22,640 bases of DNA, taken from NCBI GenBank assembly GCA_946481735.1, contig CAMLOU010000071.1:1-22640 (forward strand). Direction: 5' to 3'. The notes beneath the pieces were generated by a model, which saw only the letters and a program-made list of their open reading frames with translations, was not told the DNA's origin and made no database searches. The position numbers were made by a program, and so were the translations under genes. The stretch is from an uncultured Cellvibrio sp. GTDB taxonomy: Bacteria > Pseudomonadota > Gammaproteobacteria > Pseudomonadales > Cellvibrionaceae. Shown in pieces: positions 1-7,660 of the stretch; position 1 is the stretch's first letter; each line of letters begins with the position of its first letter.

Positions 1-236
1 GCACGGGCGACCTTATTGGCGCTGGTGGTTGTTGAGATACTTGGCAAGCTTGGCAAAGGCTTAGGACGAACGTAAAAGCCTTTTGAGACGCGCACCACAA
101 CACCTTCCTTAACCAACCGGCTGAAGGCCTTCTGTATGGATGCTTCGCTACCCAATTCATAAAAATTGGTTATAGGAAAGGGGGCACCACGTTGTATGCG
201 GTTTAGGCGGGCTAGCACTTTTTGGGTGGCTGACAT
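1..236 (-). CDS. DUF6088/AbiEi-like antitoxin-type protein, N-terminal part (cut by window edge)
   Basis: The frame opens at an ATG complementary to 234-236 and runs 78 codons off the left edge without a stop. It begins MSATQKVLARLNRIQRG, continues with a segment reading SIQKAFSRLVKEGVVVRVSKG, and then FYVRPKP. This is the winged-helix pattern typical of DUF6088 and AbiEi-like proteins: a short helix-turn-helix in which a residue stretch picks the operator, followed by the beta-wing 'G-x-Y/F-x-R-P'. In known AbiE-type systems such a protein autoregulates and antagonises a nucleotidyltransferase toxin encoded next to it. No partner is visible because the downstream side lies outside the window. 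A 9-bp inverted repeat sits just upstream and could be its operator. The assignment rests on recalled family style; a plain transcription regulator is the main alternative. Confidence 0.6.
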   Translation of the reverse strand, partial: MSATQKVLARLNRIQRGAPFPITNFYELGSEASIQKAFSRLVKEGVVVRVSKGFYVRPKPLPSLPSISTTTSANKVAR

Positions 237-596
237 CGCAAAGTCCTGACAAGCATTTTATAGGTGGTATTAGTCTATCCCAGTATTTACGGGGCTTACA
301 AGGGTATTTTTGTCAGGATAAGTTACTCCACTTACGCCCCATCTCGACCTAAGCTGTTGATTTAAAAAGATAGATGGTTGCTTTGCAATTCTCCAGCCCG
401 GGGGCTCATTTATGCCTGATGGAGCCTTTAGGCGAGCAGGATATTCTGCACGAGCTTGAACTACCCACTGCTAACTCTCACGCCGAGGCAGGTCAAACCC
501 TCGCACTTCACCCCCATTTTCGGTATAAAAGCGAATTATTCTGCCAGCTGGACAGGCCTGTGAAGCCGCCTCCGGCTTCGACACAAGGACTCCTGT
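237..596. other. Intergenic region without a supported gene
   Basis: This stretch separates the leftward DUF6088-like gene from the rightward gene at 597. An open frame from 374 crosses it but has no ribosome binding site and no recognisable protein character, and it runs on into the real gene in another frame, so it is rejected. A TATAAA at 524-529 is a possible -10 box for the gene at 597, but no good -35 lies at the right distance. The only other structure seen is the inverted repeat at 244-318. Confidence 0.5.
244..318. repeat. 9-bp inverted repeat upstream of the DUF6088-like gene
   Basis: TCCTGACAA at 244-252 is mirrored by TTGTCAGGA at 310-318, with 57 bases between the arms. The pair lies within 85 bases of the start of the DUF6088-like gene, where an autoregulated antitoxin would have its operators. 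The spacing is long for a hairpin, so two half-operators is the more natural reading, but chance cannot be excluded. Confidence 0.3.
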
Positions 597-1859
597 ATGA
601 AGCGCTTCCTGATCCTCGCCATGCTGATTGCTGCCGGCGTTTTCTTTGGCGGCAAGTTCTATTACGAATCCCAAATGAAAAAGAACCTCGACCAACTGGT
701 CCAGGCCGCGCAGGTGGTGGGCGATTTCAGTTATCGCGATGTCAATGTGACCCACACCGGCGAAGCGCAGATTAATCACTTGCGTTTCCAGCCTCACGGG
801 GCGAACGATGCGGTGCTGGTCGATCAGGTCAAGTTGCGCACCGGCAACGCACTGGGTTTGTTTTACCTGTCCGAAGATACCAAAAAGCAGCAGTTTCCCC
901 AGCACCTGGGTGTGTCGGTCAGTGGGCTGCGGGTTCTCACCGGCGGCAGCGTGTATGGCAGTAGCCAGACCTTCAGTACGGCGCAGGGATTCGATGCGAT
1001 GGGCTGTGGTAATCGTCAGAAATTCAGCGGCCATGATCTGATGGATATGGGTTATGAAGAGCTGGTGATGAATATTGATCTGGATTACGAAATCATCGGC
1101 GACGGGCAAAAACTGCGCCTGTATGTCCGCAACCTTACCGAAGGGGTGGCACGCCTGGAGATCACCGCTGACATTCAACTCGGTGCCAGCTCCCGCTCTG
1201 CACAAGTCATGGCTGCGACCTTTCCGCGCGCGGCGTTAAACAGTCTGGATATTGAGTATGAAGATCTGGGTTACGCCGCTAACGTCATTAAATTCTGTGC
1301 GGCGGAAATGGGCATGACGCCTGCCGAATACCGTACACACCATCTGGCAGCCTGGCAGGATTACTGGAACCGCCAGGGTATTGCTGTCGGCCCAAAAGTC
1401 GCTACGGCATACGAAAGTTTTATCCAAATGCCTGATCGTTTCAGTTTGTATTTGTATCCCGCTACGAGCCTGTCCCTGCGTGATCTGTTCGAGACGCCGG
1501 CGAATATTTTAATTTACCGTTTGCAGGGCAACCTGGAAGTGAATGATGCACCGGTGGTCACGCTGGATCTGGTGGGTTTGACCGAAGAAGAGCAAGCGCA
1601 AATCGTGGCGCAGAAGGAAGCCGAGCAAGACTCTGTTGCGGCGGAACCGGTTGTCGATCCGAATTTATTGTCTTTGGATAACTTGCAAGACCATCTGCGT
1701 AAAAGTGTGCGCGTGCGCCTGCACAACGGGAAAACCTATCGCGGTCAAATTCGCGCGGTAGAAGAAGGACGCATTCAATTTCAACGCTTTGAGCAGGGTG
1801 GGCATCTGGTGATGCCGATTCAACTGGATGATATCAAGAAGGTAAGGCTCACGGACTAA
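597..1859 (+). CDS. Membrane-anchored protein with C-terminal Sm-like segment, function unknown
   Basis: A 420-residue protein. The start at 597 is chosen because AAGGA lies at 585-589 and the product begins with a textbook signal anchor (MKRFLILAMLIAAGVFFGGK), which would put most of the chain in the periplasm. Residues 20-330 are not recognised; they are a mixed alpha/beta sequence with a weak resemblance to large periplasmic YdgA/DUF945-type proteins. Residues 361-420 look different: a helix, then strand-rich sequence with VRVRLHNGKTYRGQI and a basic-acidic VMPIQLDDIKKVRL ending. This is the shape of an Sm/Hfq-like or small beta-barrel fold. The next gene, a secreted peptidase, follows after 60 bases and shares the 12-base leader ACACAAGGACTC, so the two may be co-expressed. 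No function is claimed. Confidence 0.75.
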   Translation: MKRFLILAMLIAAGVFFGGKFYYESQMKKNLDQLVQAAQVVGDFSYRDVNVTHTGEAQINHLRFQPHGANDAVLVDQVKLRTGNALGLFYLSEDTKKQQFPQHLGVSVSGLRVLTGGSVYGSSQTFSTAQGFDAMGCGNRQKFSGHDLMDMGYEELVMNIDLDYEIIGDGQKLRLYVRNLTEGVARLEITADIQLGASSRSAQVMAATFPRAALNSLDIEYEDLGYAANVIKFCAAEMGMTPAEYRTHHLAAWQDYWNRQGIAVGPKVATAYESFIQMPDRFSLYLYPATSLSLRDLFETPANILIYRLQGNLEVNDAPVVTLDLVGLTEEEQAQIVAQKEAEQDSVAAEPVVDPNLLSLDNLQDHLRKSVRVRLHNGKTYRGQIRAVEEGRIQFQRFEQGGHLVMPIQLDDIKKVRLTD

Positions 1860-1919
1860 CAGCACGATCAGGACCGAAAAAAATTTTATCACCACAATAA
1901 AGACACAAGGACTCTATCC

Positions 1920-3926
1920 ATGTTCACATCTACTTGGGTAAGCGGACGATACGCCCGCGCGTTTTTTATTATCGGCAGTTTACTGCTTACCACGGCTGCG
2001 CCCTCGGCCCAGACCACAACCGAAACACCGCTGCCATTGGAAGCCTTCTATCGCGATGAAGCGATACATAACGTCAAGTTGTCACCGGACGGAACGCACC
2101 TGATTGCGTTGCGCAATATCGGCAAAGATACGGTGCTGATGACCCTGAACCTGAGCACCGGTGAGGTTTTTTATCCCACCAAAACCGACAACGAACAATT
2201 TAAATTTAACTGGGTGCGTTGGGCCAATAATGATCGCTTGCTGATGAGCCTGCGTTTTGACAGCCGTCGCGGTACACATTTGCGTTTTACCGAAACCCGA
2301 CTGCTGGCGGTGGATGCAAAAAAGCCTTCCAAGATGATTACCCTGGTGCGCCCGGATGACGATGCCGATGGCTGGATCAGTCAGTTCCAGGACAACATTA
2401 TCAGCATCTTGCCCGATGACCCCGACCATATCCTCCTGAGTGTGGACCGCGAATTTCCCAATCATCAAACCGTTTATAAAGCCAACGTTAACAATGGTCG
2501 TTTGCGCCGGGTGAAAAAACACATGGCGTCGGTGCGCTCCTGGATGGCGGATCAACAGGGCAACGTACGCTTGGGTGAAGGTTATAACGACCGCGACCGC
2601 AAGGTCAGTATCCGCGTGCTCGATCCACAGACCAACAAATGGACGGTGGCCTGGTCTTATGTGGTGTTTGATGAGCCCAGCATTAGTCCGCTCGGGTTCG
2701 GCAAAGATGGCAACACCTTGTATTTGCTGGCTGACCATGAAGGCAGGAAGGCGGTGTTTAAAGCGGATTTGTCCAAAGAAGGATATCCGATGGAGTTGAT
2801 CCTGAGTAATCCTGAATACGATGTCTCCGGCAGTTTGATTTATTCCCCCGCCCATCGCGATGCCGTAGGCCTGTATTATCACGATAACGGTGGCAAAAGT
2901 ATTTTCTGGAATCCTGAATTTACCGCCTTCCAGAATGGTATTGATAAAGCCTTGCCCGATGCCGGCAATTACATCACCAGCTTGAGCGACGATGCGCGCA
3001 AATATATTTTGTTCTCCGTCGGCGATACACAACCGGGCCAATACCTGTTTGGTGACCGCGATAAAAAGACCCTGGATTTTGTCGCCGATGTGTATCCGGA
3101 ATTGAGCAATGGTGTTCTGGTGGAAAAAGAACTGGTGACCTACAAAGCGCGCGACGGTTTGGAACTGGAAGGTTATCTGTCATTGCCCAAAACCTATAAG
3201 GACAAACCCATTGCTACCATCATCCTGCCCCACGGCGGTCCTATGTCGCGCGACGGCAAAGGCTACGACAGTTTCTCCGCCTACATGGCGAATCGCGGCT
3301 ATGCGGTGTTCCAACCCAACTTTCGCGGCTCCGCCGGTTACGGTCACGACTTTATGATGATGGCCGTGGGCGGCATGGGTCTGGCGATGCAGGATGACCT
3401 GGAAGATGCAGTAAAATTTTTAGTGGCGGAAAACATTGCCGATCCGAAACGCGTCTGCATCGCCGGCGGCAGTTACGGTGGTTATGCTGCCTTGATGGGC
3501 GCAACCAAAACGCCGGATCTGTTTCAGTGTGCGATCAGTTTTGCCGGAATCTCCGACATCGTTAAATTGCGCAACACCGCGCGTTACTTTATCAACCGCA
3601 ACGTGATGCGCGAGCAATTGGGCAACGATAAAAAGCAATTGCGTGAAACCTCGCCCGCGCGGCTGGCGGAGCGGGTAAAAATACCGATCCTGTTATTGCA
3701 CGGTGCGGACGATACGATTGTTCCGGTTGATCAAAGCCGCTTGATGGCGAAGCGGTTGAAGAAATACAACAAGGTGTATGAGTACATCGAATTGGAGGGC
3801 GGCAGCCATTATCTTGATTACTTGCCGCATCGCAAGCAAACCTTTGAAGCCATGGATGCGTTTTTGCAGAAGTATTTACCGGTGGATGCGCCAGTAGCAA
3901 ATACAGCACAGCAGGCGGGGATTTAA
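1920..3926 (+). CDS. Secreted S9 family prolyl oligopeptidase-type serine peptidase
   Basis: A 668-residue protein. The first 30 residues form a Sec signal peptide (hydrophobic AFFIIGSLLLTTAA, then PSAQ), so it acts in the periplasm or outside. Residues about 35-400 form the beta-propeller that gates access, with repeated SPDG-type turns near the start. Residues 410-655 are the alpha/beta hydrolase domain: oxyanion region PHGGP, nucleophile in GGSYGGYA (Ser518), acid in HGADDTIVP (Asp598) and base in GGSHYLD (His630). All three catalytic residues and their spacing fit S9C/acylaminoacyl-peptidase-like enzymes that cleave short peptides. Length is normal for the family. The ribosome binding site AAGGA at 1907-1911 supports the start at 1920. 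The exact peptide preference cannot be read from sequence. Confidence 0.93.
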   Translation: MFTSTWVSGRYARAFFIIGSLLLTTAAPSAQTTTETPLPLEAFYRDEAIHNVKLSPDGTHLIALRNIGKDTVLMTLNLSTGEVFYPTKTDNEQFKFNWVRWANNDRLLMSLRFDSRRGTHLRFTETRLLAVDAKKPSKMITLVRPDDDADGWISQFQDNIISILPDDPDHILLSVDREFPNHQTVYKANVNNGRLRRVKKHMASVRSWMADQQGNVRLGEGYNDRDRKVSIRVLDPQTNKWTVAWSYVVFDEPSISPLGFGKDGNTLYLLADHEGRKAVFKADLSKEGYPMELILSNPEYDVSGSLIYSPAHRDAVGLYYHDNGGKSIFWNPEFTAFQNGIDKALPDAGNYITSLSDDARKYILFSVGDTQPGQYLFGDRDKKTLDFVADVYPELSNGVLVEKELVTYKARDGLELEGYLSLPKTYKDKPIATIILPHGGPMSRDGKGYDSFSAYMANRGYAVFQPNFRGSAGYGHDFMMMAVGGMGLAMQDDLEDAVKFLVAENIADPKRVCIAGGSYGGYAALMGATKTPDLFQCAISFAGISDIVKLRNTARYFINRNVMREQLGNDKKQLRETSPARLAERVKIPILLLHGADDTIVPVDQSRLMAKRLKKYNKVYEYIELEGGSHYLDYLPHRKQTFEAMDAFLQKYLPVDAPVANTAQQAGI

Positions 3927-3975
3927 GTTTAATTGAACGCGATTTGTTGCGGGGGTTTTGCAATGAACTGGTTGG

Positions 3976-4122
3976 GTGTCGGACTACGCTTACGCTAATC
4001 CGACCTACGGACAGCGTGCTGTGCCAGCATTCGACGGCATTAACCAACATGGACCGCGCAACCCATGACGGATTTATAAATTCGCACAGGTAGGTCGGAT
4101 TAGCGTAAGCGTAATCCGACAC
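3976..4122. repeat. Pair of inverted REP-like hairpin elements
   Basis: A 33-base unit at 3976-4008 recurs in inverted orientation at 4090-4122 with a single mismatch. Each unit is itself a hairpin: TCGGATTA and TAATCCGA arms enclose a nine-base loop, slightly broken in the left copy by the mismatch. The core GTCGGATTAGCGTAAGCG belongs to a REP-like family scattered between genes in many proteobacteria. The right copy abuts the stop codon of the leftward gene at 4125. The pair therefore sits exactly between two convergent genes, where such elements commonly act as transcript ends or stabilisers. The 81 bases between the units contain nothing else recognisable. Confidence 0.85.
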
Positions 4123-4124
4123 TA

Positions 4125-5141
4125 TCACTCCACCAACCACGGCGGATCAACAACATCTCCACCGATCCGCCGCTCCAACCAATCCAGCGCCAGCTCAATA
4201 TCCGGATTTTCCCTGATATGTTCGGGCGTCACTTCTTGCCAGGCATCACCAACGTGCTCGGCAACCACGAACGTAAAGCTGTAAAAAGGCTCCTGCCCCA
4301 TACGCAAGTCGGTAATCATAAGTTTCCCCTCGGCTTCACTCATCTTGAAAAAACCGTGGGTAAACCAGGCCATTCGTTCTGCGCCCCAATTCCCGCGCAC
4401 CGCCGTGAATAATGCTTCATTGCGTGGAAACATCTTTATGTTCAGTTGCGGTGTCTTATCCAGCAGCGAATAAAATCCTTCACCGTAACCCTCCGGGGTG
4501 ATCACCAGCACCCGCCAGAGCAGGGTATTGAAGGGTGTTGCTGTCACCAGCCGTTGTTCAACATCAACCTGGTGTTGCGCAAGGTAATCATCGACGATGT
4601 TTTCCACGTACCATTGGGCTATCACCGTCCAGGCGAGATACACCGTACTCAACGAAAGCCCCAATGCATTCCAGCGCAAACCCGACGAGCGATAAAAAAT
4701 CAGCGCCGCGATAATCCCGCCCAACAGCGGCAAGGTGTAGAGCGGATCAATAATAAAGATGCTGCCGACACCAAAGGGATAATCGGTGAACGGGATCGCC
4801 ATCTGCGTACCGTAGATGGTCATAAAATCCAGCAGCACATGGGTAATCAGGATCAGCCAGATCGCCGCTAACCAGTGTTTGAAATCTTGTTTGCCGCCAG
4901 ACAGTTTGCTGGTCAACCACGCCAGCACCGGCGACAACAACGTGAGATAAAACAAGGAGTGACTCGCCGCCCGGTGAAAGGTCATATTGCGAATCGGATC
5001 ACCGTGATCAATAAAGGCATCCAGATCGGGCAGGGTGCCAAAGGCGGCACCGATCAACGCCGCCTTCCATACCGCCGTGCGCCGCCCCATGACGGCAATA
5101 CCCACCGCAGACCCCAAGGCGGCTTGTGAAAGTGAATCCAT
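4125..5141 (-). CDS. YdjM/DUF457-like integral membrane metal-dependent hydrolase family protein
   Basis: A 338-residue protein. The ATG at 5141 (MDSLSQAALGSAVG) is preferred over one eight codons upstream because homologous proteins begin with this M-D-x-x-x-Q pattern and an AGGA lies a suitable distance ahead. The N-terminus carries the family's conserved polar motifs: LPDLDAF with its aspartates, HRAASHSLFY with two histidines, and later THVLLDF followed by TYGTQ. They sit among several membrane helices through about residue 190. The rest is a soluble domain ending in a YSF-type beta region. In this family (YdjM, DUF457) the motifs are thought to bind metal, but the reaction is not known. 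The gene is divergent from the alpha/beta hydrolase at 5276/5312 and ends five bases from the inverted REP unit. Confidence 0.88.
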   Translation of the reverse strand: MDSLSQAALGSAVGIAVMGRRTAVWKAALIGAAFGTLPDLDAFIDHGDPIRNMTFHRAASHSLFYLTLLSPVLAWLTSKLSGGKQDFKHWLAAIWLILITHVLLDFMTIYGTQMAIPFTDYPFGVGSIFIIDPLYTLPLLGGIIAALIFYRSSGLRWNALGLSLSTVYLAWTVIAQWYVENIVDDYLAQHQVDVEQRLVTATPFNTLLWRVLVITPEGYGEGFYSLLDKTPQLNIKMFPRNEALFTAVRGNWGAERMAWFTHGFFKMSEAEGKLMITDLRMGQEPFYSFTFVVAEHVGDAWQEVTPEHIRENPDIELALDWLERRIGGDVVDPPWLVE

Positions 5142-5177
5142 GAAAATCGTCCTGTGTGAAAACATATCGCGCCGGGC

Positions 5178-5217
5178 ATTATACGAAGCTGCACGGATAG
5201 ACGAGGTTCAGCTTCGT
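5178..5217. promoter_or_regulatory. Divergent promoter region with TATAAT and a 9-bp inverted repeat
   Basis: Between two divergent genes, ACGAAGCTG at 5183-5191 is mirrored by CAGCTTCGT at 5209-5217 (17-base spacer). On the minus strand a perfect TATAAT -10 box occupies 5183-5178, directly beside the left arm, and would serve the YdjM-like gene; the -35 is poor. A poor -35 next to an inverted repeat is the usual look of a regulated promoter. The regulator is not identifiable. Confidence 0.4.
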
Positions 5218-5275
5218 CAAATACTGTTGCGGCTGTGTAAATATCGCCCTGCGTCGTGGATTTAGCGGGACATTC

Positions 5276-6112
5276 ATGTTATTCAACGGCTCAGACCTGA
5301 GACGAAACGACATGAAGACCAGACCCATGCTGACTATTTTGCTGTTTATCCTCCTGTGTTATCTCACGCTCTGCGCCCTGGCGTTCCTGTGGCAGACGCG
5401 CCTGATCTTTCCGCGGACCACCGCTGACGACGTAACCTATAACCAATACGCGTCCCAGCACATTCACCTGCAACGTGATGACGTGCTCCTGAGTGGCTGG
5501 CGGCTGGAAGATCCCGCCGCCACAAACCAAGTGGTGCTGCTCTACTTTGGTGGCAATGGCGAGGATGTCATCAGCCTCTTGCCGATCCTGCAAAAAATCG
5601 GTGCGCGTACTGTTTTTACCTTCAATTACCGGGGCTATGGCCGCAGTGAAGGTTCCCCGTCCCAGGCCGCGCTCTATGCAGATGCCGAAGCCATCTACGA
5701 TGAATTGAGCCGGCTGCATGATCCAGCGACGTCCCAGGTGGTGGTGATGGGCCGTAGCCTGGGATCGGCGGTGGCGGGTTATCTGGCCACCCAACGCCGG
5801 GTCGACAAGCTGGCACTACTGACGCCACTGAAAAGCGCCATCCAGAACGGTCAGCGGATGTTTCCGATCCTGCCGGTGAAGTGGCTCCTGCAACACCCCT
5901 TCGATCTCATCACCCACGCCGCACAATTCACCTGCCCGGTGTTGATGCTGATCGGTGACGCCGATGTGGTTATCCCGCCCAAGGATTCCCTCGCCACTTA
6001 TGCTGCCATTTCGAGCCCCAAGGAGCTGCTGGCGTTGCCTGGGGTGGGCCACAATAATCTCTTCGACAATCCTAACGCCCTTAAAACCATCCGCGACTTT
6101 GTGCTTCGCTGA
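5276..6112 (+). CDS. Membrane-anchored alpha/beta hydrolase (YfhR/BEM46-like)
   Basis: Up to 278 residues from the ATG at 5276. An alternative ATG at 5312 (MKTRPMLTILLF) is about as likely, since it places the signal anchor at the very start; neither has a strong ribosome binding site. After one N-terminal hydrophobic helix comes the family's typical WQTRLIFPR segment, then an alpha/beta hydrolase core: FGGNGED oxyanion region, YRGYGRSEG, nucleophile elbow GRSLGS (Ser161), acid in GDADVVIPP (Asp230) and base in GVGHNNLF (His259), numbered from 5276. The order and spacing are complete, so the enzyme should be active. The YfhR/ABHD13/BEM46 group is anchored in the membrane and its natural substrates are not settled. 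The gene is divergent from the YdjM-like gene. Confidence 0.88.
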   Translation: MLFNGSDLRRNDMKTRPMLTILLFILLCYLTLCALAFLWQTRLIFPRTTADDVTYNQYASQHIHLQRDDVLLSGWRLEDPAATNQVVLLYFGGNGEDVISLLPILQKIGARTVFTFNYRGYGRSEGSPSQAALYADAEAIYDELSRLHDPATSQVVVMGRSLGSAVAGYLATQRRVDKLALLTPLKSAIQNGQRMFPILPVKWLLQHPFDLITHAAQFTCPVLMLIGDADVVIPPKDSLATYAAISSPKELLALPGVGHNNLFDNPNALKTIRDFVLR

Positions 6113-6271
6113 CAGCTCACACCGCAACGGGTGCGTGCCCGGGCGACAAACAGGCACCAGTTTAGGTTCTCTGCGGAAAATGGCGCGACCATCCGGTTGA
6201 TGTTGGGGATCATGGCCTGGCGGAGCTCCTCCGTTCCATGACTCTTCTAATAATCATAAAGGTGAAACGTT

Positions 6272-7441
6272 ATGCGCAGATTAAACGCTTTGCTCGCCCT
6301 GTTGTTCCTCGGTTCCGCCATCTTCATGGCCGGTCATGCCACCGCCAAACCCTACAAGGGTGCGGAGATCTACTCCAACCAAAGCTACCACTACGGCCGC
6401 TATGAGATGCGGATGCGAGCCGCCAAAGGCAGCGGTGTGCTCTCCACGTTTTTTACCTATAAAAACGGGTCCGAGCAAAATGGTGTGTTTTGGGAGGAGA
6501 TTGATATCGAAATCTTCGGCAAGAACAACGCCACCCAGTGGCAGAGCAACGTGATCATCGGCACCAACCGGCCCACCACCAAGACCGAAGGCGTGCACAC
6601 CGCACCGGTGTCCCTTGGCGATGCTTACCATACCTATGTGCTGGAATGGACGCCGAACTATATCGCCTGGTTTGTGGACGGTGCCGAGATCCGGCGTATC
6701 AATGGCGGGCAGTTCGTCACCAGCCTGAACAGTCCCCAGAGCCTTCGCTTCAACCTGTGGGCTGCCAATATCCCGGAATGGGTGGGCCCCTGGAATCCGA
6801 ACATCCTGCCGGTGTATCAGTTTGTTGACTACATTGAATACAAACCCTTTATCAGCGCGACCAACAGCTTCGGCGTGGGCTGGCGCGATGACTTCAACAG
6901 CTTTGACAGCAACCGCTGGGGCAAGGCCAACTGGACCTTTGGTGAAAACCTTGCCGATTTTGATCCGGCTAATGTGGTCGTGAAAAGCGGTGTTCTGGTT
7001 CTGGCGCTCACCCGTGAAGGGCAAACCGGTTATAACGGCAACCCACCAACGGGTAGTGGAAACGGCAACGGCGGTGGCAGCACGTCCATTGTGATTGAAG
7101 CGGAAAATTTTAATGAAGTGGGCGGCAGCGTGCTCGCCAGCGGCGGCATTGTGGGTTATATCGACGCGGGCGAGTGGTTCAAATACACCAACGTCAATAT
7201 TCCCCAGAGTGGTACCTATCGTGTGGAATATCGCGTTGCCTCGGCGCTCACCACTGCACAATTTACCCTGGATCGGGACGGTGTTGGCCTGGGCACAATC
7301 AATGTGCCCTATACCGGCAGCTGGGGCACGTACCAGGTGATTGCCCACAATATTTATCTGAATGGCGGTGTCCAGAACCTGGCGATCTACGCCAACAGCG
7401 GCGGCTTTAATATTGACTGGATTAAATTAACCCGCCTCTAA
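6272..7441 (+). CDS. Secreted circularly permuted GH16 lichenase (beta-1,3-1,4-glucanase) with CBM6
   Basis: A 389-residue protein with AAAGGTG at 6258-6264. Residues 1-25 are a Sec signal peptide ending in ATA. The catalytic domain begins at once with KPYKGAEIYSNQSYHYGRY and carries EEIDIE: nucleophile Glu76, assisting Asp78, acid/base Glu80. The WRDDFNSFDSNRWGKANWTF segment at about residues 204-223 sits after this core, whereas in Bacillus lichenases the equivalent strand comes first. The domain is thus circularly permuted, as known for the Fibrobacter succinogenes lichenase. A Gly/Asn-rich linker (about 256-272) leads to a CBM6 (273-389: IEAENF, GYIDAGEW, NIDWIKL), which binds glucan or xylan chains. 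The likely reaction is cleavage of beta-1,4 bonds next to beta-1,3 bonds in mixed-linkage glucan outside the cell. It is a paralogue of the next gene. Confidence 0.93.
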   Translation: MRRLNALLALLFLGSAIFMAGHATAKPYKGAEIYSNQSYHYGRYEMRMRAAKGSGVLSTFFTYKNGSEQNGVFWEEIDIEIFGKNNATQWQSNVIIGTNRPTTKTEGVHTAPVSLGDAYHTYVLEWTPNYIAWFVDGAEIRRINGGQFVTSLNSPQSLRFNLWAANIPEWVGPWNPNILPVYQFVDYIEYKPFISATNSFGVGWRDDFNSFDSNRWGKANWTFGENLADFDPANVVVKSGVLVLALTREGQTGYNGNPPTGSGNGNGGGSTSIVIEAENFNEVGGSVLASGGIVGYIDAGEWFKYTNVNIPQSGTYRVEYRVASALTTAQFTLDRDGVGLGTINVPYTGSWGTYQVIAHNIYLNGGVQNLAIYANSGGFNIDWIKLTRL

Positions 7442-7459
7442 TTATTCACGACAATTAAT

Positions 7460-7603
7460 TAGAAGCCGTCTCAAAAATCAGCTGGCGAGACTCAGGCAAG
7501 GCGAAAAGTTGATGAGGAGCGTAGTTTACTTAAGTAAATGAGCACCGGAATCGGCTTTTCAACACAGCATCAGGCCGCCAGATGTTTTTTGAGATGGCTT
7601 CTA
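7460..7603. mobile_element. MITE-like element with TA-flanked terminal inverted repeats
   Basis: TAGAAGCCGTCTCAAAAA at 7460-7477 is the inverse of the sequence at 7586-7603 with one mismatch. The outermost bases are TA on both sides, consistent with a TA target duplication of the IS630/Tc1 type, giving a unit of about 140 bases. The centre holds a perfect 14-base palindrome, TTTACTTAAGTAAA, and partly matching flanks (CTGGCG near the left, its mirror near the right), so the whole unit can fold into one long hairpin. It contains no gene. It lies exactly between the two lichenase genes and would place a strong structure in any read-through transcript. Movement by an IS630-like transposase is an inference. 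Confidence 0.75.
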
Positions 7604-7660
7604 CACGACCTTGCGGGATTGCACACGGGTGTCATCCCGCTTTTTTACCGAGAAGTCTAT

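Noticed and set aside
374..775. 133-codon open frame on the plus strand
   Set aside because: It has no ribosome binding site, overlaps the well-supported gene at 597 in another frame, and shows no protein-like pattern.
471..1205. 244-codon frame on the minus strand
   Set aside because: It is the antisense shadow of the anchored protein gene, with His/Gln-rich composition typical of such shadows.
3927..4140. Possible CRISPR-like repeats
   Set aside because: There are only two copies, and they are in inverted orientation and each a hairpin, which fits REP-like elements and not a CRISPR array.
7538..7660. Upstream extension of the second lichenase
   Set aside because: It begins inside the MITE-like element and would bury the signal peptide; the ATG at 7661 has a ribosome binding site and the signal peptide.
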